Assembly: GCA_964531675.1 (NCBI GenBank)
Contig: CAZHFW010000003.1
Span: 1-64,000 of the forward strand
Direction of reading: 5' to 3'
Length of the DNA stretch: 64,000 bases
Source: CAZHFW01 sp964531675
Lineage (GTDB): Bacteria; Planctomycetota; Phycisphaerae; Phycisphaerales; UBA1924
Of this stretch, positions 61,338-64,000 are shown one piece after another. The notes below the pieces were generated by a model, which did no database searches, was not told the origin of the DNA, and worked only from the letters and a program-made list of their open reading frames with translations. Made by a program: the position numbers and the translations under genes. Each line of letters begins with the position of its first letter. Within the stretch, counting starts at the first letter, position 1.

Positions 61338-61979
61338 TCACATCGGGAGCAGGACCTTCTCGGCCAGCAGCATGGACGGGGTCTTGCCTTCGTCGGTGCG
61401 GGCGTTCGGGTCCGCGCCGGCGCTGATGAGGAGCTTGGCGGCCGACTCGTGCCCATTGACCACGGCCAGGTGTATCGGTTCGATGCCCTGGGCGTTGCGG
61501 GCGCGGACGTCGGCGCTCCGGCGCACGAGCATCCCCACGATCGACTCGGCGGCGATGTGGTTCATCTGCGCCAGGGTCGCGTGCAGCGGAGTGTTGCGGA
61601 TCGGGTTGTTGGAGGTCAGGTTGGCGTCCGCGCCGGCGATGAGCAGATCGCGCACGACCAGCTCGTGATGGAAATAGCACGCCAGGTGCAAGGCGCTGAA
61701 ACCATCGGCCGAGGGACGATTGAGGGCGGCCTTGTCGGCGCGGATCAGGGCGTTGACGAGCTCGCGATCGCCCAGTGCTGCCGCTTCCACGACGTCCAGG
61801 TGCGAGCCATCGCCCCGGAGCAGTTCGGCCATGTCGCGACGCCCGTAATAGAGGGCCAGGAGGAGGAAGCTCAGGCCCTGCTCGGTGCGGAGCGTGTAGG
61901 CGGAGGGATCCTCGCGCAACAGGTCGCGGAGGGCTTCGAGGTTGCCTTCGCGGATGGCCGCTGGGATACGACGCTTCAC
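61338..61979 (-). CDS. ankyrin-repeat protein
   Basis: 213 residues with at least four ankyrin units, for example GFSALHLACYFHHELVVRDL, then NTPLHATLAQMNHIAAESIV and IEPIHLAVVNGHESAAKLLI with SAGADPNARTDEGKTP. It is soluble and probably a protein-binding partner. The start overlaps the pyrB stop by four bases (ATGA), so the two are coupled, though no functional link with pyrimidine synthesis is known. Confidence 0.85.
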   Translation of the reverse strand: MKRRIPAAIREGNLEALRDLLREDPSAYTLRTEQGLSFLLLALYYGRRDMAELLRGDGSHLDVVEAAALGDRELVNALIRADKAALNRPSADGFSALHLACYFHHELVVRDLLIAGADANLTSNNPIRNTPLHATLAQMNHIAAESIVGMLVRRSADVRARNAQGIEPIHLAVVNGHESAAKLLISAGADPNARTDEGKTPSMLLAEKVLLPM

Positions 61980-63034
61980 GGACGAGCCTCCAAGTTCCCC
62001 CCGCTGCTCTCGGCCAGCGTGGCCATGCGGACCGCCACGCCCAGGGTGACCTGACGCATGACGACGCTGCGCGGGCCATCGGCCACGTCGGCGTCGAGTT
62101 CGATGTTCCGGTTGATCGGGCCCGGGTGCATGACGATCGCGCCGGGCTTCATCCGCTGGGCCCGCTCGGCGGTCAGCGCGAAGCCCGCGCGATACTCACG
62201 GACCGAGGCGATCGGCGCGCTCTTCTTGGCAGCGTCCGCGCCGGCGGCGGGGCCTTCGTGGCGCTCGAACTGGATGCGCAGCATCATGACCGCGTCGGCC
62301 TGCGCAACCGCCGCGTCCATGTCGTGGGTCACGTGCACGCCCGAGGCCAGGGCCTCGATCGAACGCGGCGCCATGTGGGCGGGACCGACGCACAGGACTT
62401 TGGCGCCCAGGGTGGTCAGGGCGGCGATGTTGGACCGCGCCACGCGCGACGAGACCACATCCCCAACGATCGCCACGGTGAGGCCCGAGAGGTCGAAGCC
62501 ATCCGTACGGCGGTGGGCCTCGGCGAGCGTCAGGGTGTCCAGGAGACCCTGGGTGGGGTGCTCGTGCTTGCCGTCGCCGCCGTTGACGACGGCGCAGTTG
62601 TGACCGAAGGCGTCCAGAGCGCCCGCGATGTTCATCGCGCCGCCCGATTGACGCGTGCGGGTGACGATCGCATCCACGCCCATGGCGGCGACGTTGCGCG
62701 CGGTGTCGATGAGCGTCTCGCCCTTGTTCACGCTGGAGGCCGAGCCGACCAGCTCGACGACTTCGGCGCCGATGCGCCTGGCAGCGATCGCGAAGCTCGT
62801 CCGCGTGCGCGTGGAGTCTTCAAAGAAGATGTTGGCGACCACCCGGCCCCTGGCGACGTCGAGCAGGCCCGTGGGATTGCGCTCGACCTGCCCTTGGACG
62901 CGCCAGGCCAGAGCCAGACGGCGGCGCAGCTCGGCTGCCGACATCCCTTGCAGGCCGAGCAGGTGCCGCGGAGAGGTCGGCTCGGGTTTGGCGGGCATGA
63001 CACCGGCACGAGGATGGATGGCGGAGGCTGGCAT
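61976..63034 (-). CDS. pyrB: aspartate carbamoyltransferase catalytic subunit
   Basis: 352 residues from the ATG at 63034; an internal ATG at 62998 is the other choice, and neither has a strong ribosome site. Motifs are FFEDSTRTRTSF (carbamoyl phosphate, Ser 74 to Thr 77), HEHPTQGLLDTLTL, VAIVGDVVSSRVARS and VMHPGPINRNIEL. The enzyme makes carbamoyl-aspartate in pyrimidine synthesis. No pyrI regulatory subunit or pyrC is adjacent. Choosing 63034 leaves 13 bases after the HEAT-like gene; a longer extension would overlap it. Confidence 0.93.
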   Translation of the reverse strand: MPASAIHPRAGVMPAKPEPTSPRHLLGLQGMSAAELRRRLALAWRVQGQVERNPTGLLDVARGRVVANIFFEDSTRTRTSFAIAARRIGAEVVELVGSASSVNKGETLIDTARNVAAMGVDAIVTRTRQSGGAMNIAGALDAFGHNCAVVNGGDGKHEHPTQGLLDTLTLAEAHRRTDGFDLSGLTVAIVGDVVSSRVARSNIAALTTLGAKVLCVGPAHMAPRSIEALASGVHVTHDMDAAVAQADAVMMLRIQFERHEGPAAGADAAKKSAPIASVREYRAGFALTAERAQRMKPGAIVMHPGPINRNIELDADVADGPRSVVMRQVTLGVAVRMATLAESSGGNLEARP

Positions 63035-63047
63035 GGGCAATCGGATC

Positions 63048-63464
63048 CTAACCGGGATCGGAGGCAGAGTGGCCACCCCCCTCACTCGGGGGCCGATTCT
63101 GGATCTGGTCATGGGCCAGAATGCAGGCGTGGTAGAGCTCGATCGGCGTGGCCGGGTCGTCACGGAGCTTGGCGAGCAGGGGCTGATGCGACGGGAAGCC
63201 AAACCGGCTAAGGGCGCGGGCCATGGCCACGCGGGTGGAAGGGTCGTGCTCCTGCTGGAGGGCAGTCACCAGCGCGTCGGAGACTGTTCGGGCGTGCTCG
63301 CGCGAAGGAGAGGCCCGCAGCAGATCAAGCACCGCGACACGGCGGGCGCCGGCGTTCGGAGCTGCGAGGCGTTCGATGAGCTGGGGCAAAAAAAACGCCA
63401 CGCCCGGCTCTGGCTGCGGGCGTGGCGGAGTCACCTTGCGGGAGTTTTCATCGGCGTCGCCCAT
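63048..63464 (-). CDS. HEAT-repeat-like small protein
   Basis: 138 residues, mostly helical. LIERLAAPNAGARRVAVLDL and STRVAMARALSRFGFPSHQP show the two-helix pattern of HEAT repeats. There is no signal peptide. It lies just upstream of pyrB on the same strand and is likely cotranscribed. The role is unknown. Confidence 0.65.
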   Translation of the reverse strand: MGDADENSRKVTPPRPQPEPGVAFFLPQLIERLAAPNAGARRVAVLDLLRASPSREHARTVSDALVTALQQEHDPSTRVAMARALSRFGFPSHQPLLAKLRDDPATPIELYHACILAHDQIQNRPPSEGGGHSASDPG

Positions 63465-63535
63465 GCTCGAGTTTCCCTCGGCGGGAGGAAAATGGATGCA
63501 CGAGCGCGAAAGTGTTTCTCAGATCGATAGCGCGA

Positions 63536-64000
63536 TCACTCGCGGTCGCTGGGAACGGTCGCCATGCGCGGCTGGCCGGAGGAGAAGGCGTCGTTGACCT
63601 GGAAGACCGAGCCCGCGACGGAGTCGCCCGCAGCCAGGCTGACCGGCTTGCGCTTGCCGCGAATCACGGAGAAGTTGGCCTGGCCGCCGGCGCCCTTCTC
63701 ATTGGTGTTGGCCTGGACGGGGGGCTGGCCGGCGGGCGCCTCGGGGCCCGAGCCCGGGAGGAAGGCCAGGGCCGGGACCTCGGGGGTCAGGGCGTCACGG
63801 ACCAGACGGCCGGTGATGCGCCAGGGCTGGAAGCCACCCTCGAAGTAGACGGTGATGGTCTGATAAACGGGCTTCCCGCCCGGGGCTTCGCCGACTTCGG
63901 CGACGGGGCGCATGACGTCGACGACGCCCTGGTGGCCGCGGGACCAGATGCGGGCGATGTGGTAGACGGGCAGGTTGGCGTTGGAGGGGCTAGGGGCCTC
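63536..64000 (-). CDS. hypothetical protein, 5' end outside the window
   Basis: The frame is open from the window edge to a stop at 63536, giving at least 154 residues. An ATG at 63913 is internal, since residues before it (NLPVYHIARIWSRGHQGVVD) look coding. The visible part is beta-rich (VYQTITVYFEGGFQPWRITG) with a Gly/Pro/Ala linker and a final FQVNDAFSSGQPRMATVP. I do not recognise the family. Confidence 0.65.
   Translation of the reverse strand, partial: EAPSPSNANLPVYHIARIWSRGHQGVVDVMRPVAEVGEAPGGKPVYQTITVYFEGGFQPWRITGRLVRDALTPEVPALAFLPGSGPEAPAGQPPVQANTNEKGAGGQANFSVIRGKRKPVSLAAGDSVAGSVFQVNDAFSSGQPRMATVPSDRE

Overview
The window is high-GC chromosomal DNA. It looks like a planctomycete, most likely class Phycisphaerae (inference from gene content; no rRNA or other marker is present). 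The signs are: an ECF-type sigma gene overlapping a Ser/Thr kinase-TPR gene; a second kinase with kinesin-light-chain-type TPRs; a short secreted protein ending in EF-hand dockerin-like repeats; a PEP-CTERM-like tail of the VPAPGA type; a formylglycine sulfatase; an ASPIC/UnbV-VCBS protein; several membrane proteins with an N-terminal CxxCGY...CPECG zinc ribbon; and MqnA of the futalosine menaquinone route. I see no tRNA, rRNA, CRISPR array, prophage or insertion sequence.

Layout. 1-10.3 kb holds signalling and surface genes: sigma factor and kinase (minus), a collagen-like/S74 protein with a dockerin-like protein (minus), and a divergent second kinase whose TPR array is an exact 126-bp tandem repeat. 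10.3-19.7 kb is a sulfur/efflux locus. Leftwards it carries adaptor, RND pump, a YgaP-like membrane protein and thioredoxin; rightwards a two-gene YeeE/YedE transporter, a second YgaP-like protein and a DUF442-type phosphatase-like lipoprotein. 19.8-31.3 kb has the sulfatase, a PEP-CTERM protein, a TerB-like protein, unknown envelope proteins, the VCBS protein, a TlpA-like thioredoxin, threonine synthase and an unknown gene. 31.3-35.3 kb has leucyl/phenylalanyl-tRNA-protein transferase, three tandem tiny membrane paralogues, an amidohydrolase, an unknown protein and a 21-residue Lys-rich peptide gene with its own terminator. 35.7-46.1 kb has an apparently inactive M16 protein, a fused ABC permease, phenylalanine hydroxylase with a coupled unknown gene, a Pmp3/YqaE peptide, two zinc-ribbon membrane proteins, MqnA, a sigma-like HTH protein and a metallophosphoesterase. 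46.1-54.5 kb has an HWE-type histidine kinase with an ANTAR response regulator, two more membrane proteins, a class V aminotransferase and an ABC-F ATPase. 54.5-60.8 kb has nuoF and nuoE on the minus strand separated by three plus-strand paralogues of an unrecognised family; this block is bracketed by two related inverted-repeat elements. 60.8-64.0 kb is a minus-strand run: a partial unknown gene, a HEAT-like protein, pyrB, an ankyrin protein and a lipoprotein.

The best candidates for something undescribed are the 21-residue basic peptide gene (35267-35332), the three-paralogue family between nuoF and nuoE (56330-59750), the three tiny RREIAAY proteins (32196-32960), the sigma-like protein (43296-45008) and the folded repeat elements at 54.5 and 60.6 kb. 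Product names rest on motifs read by eye. Start sites were chosen from Shine-Dalgarno-like sequences where these could decide.
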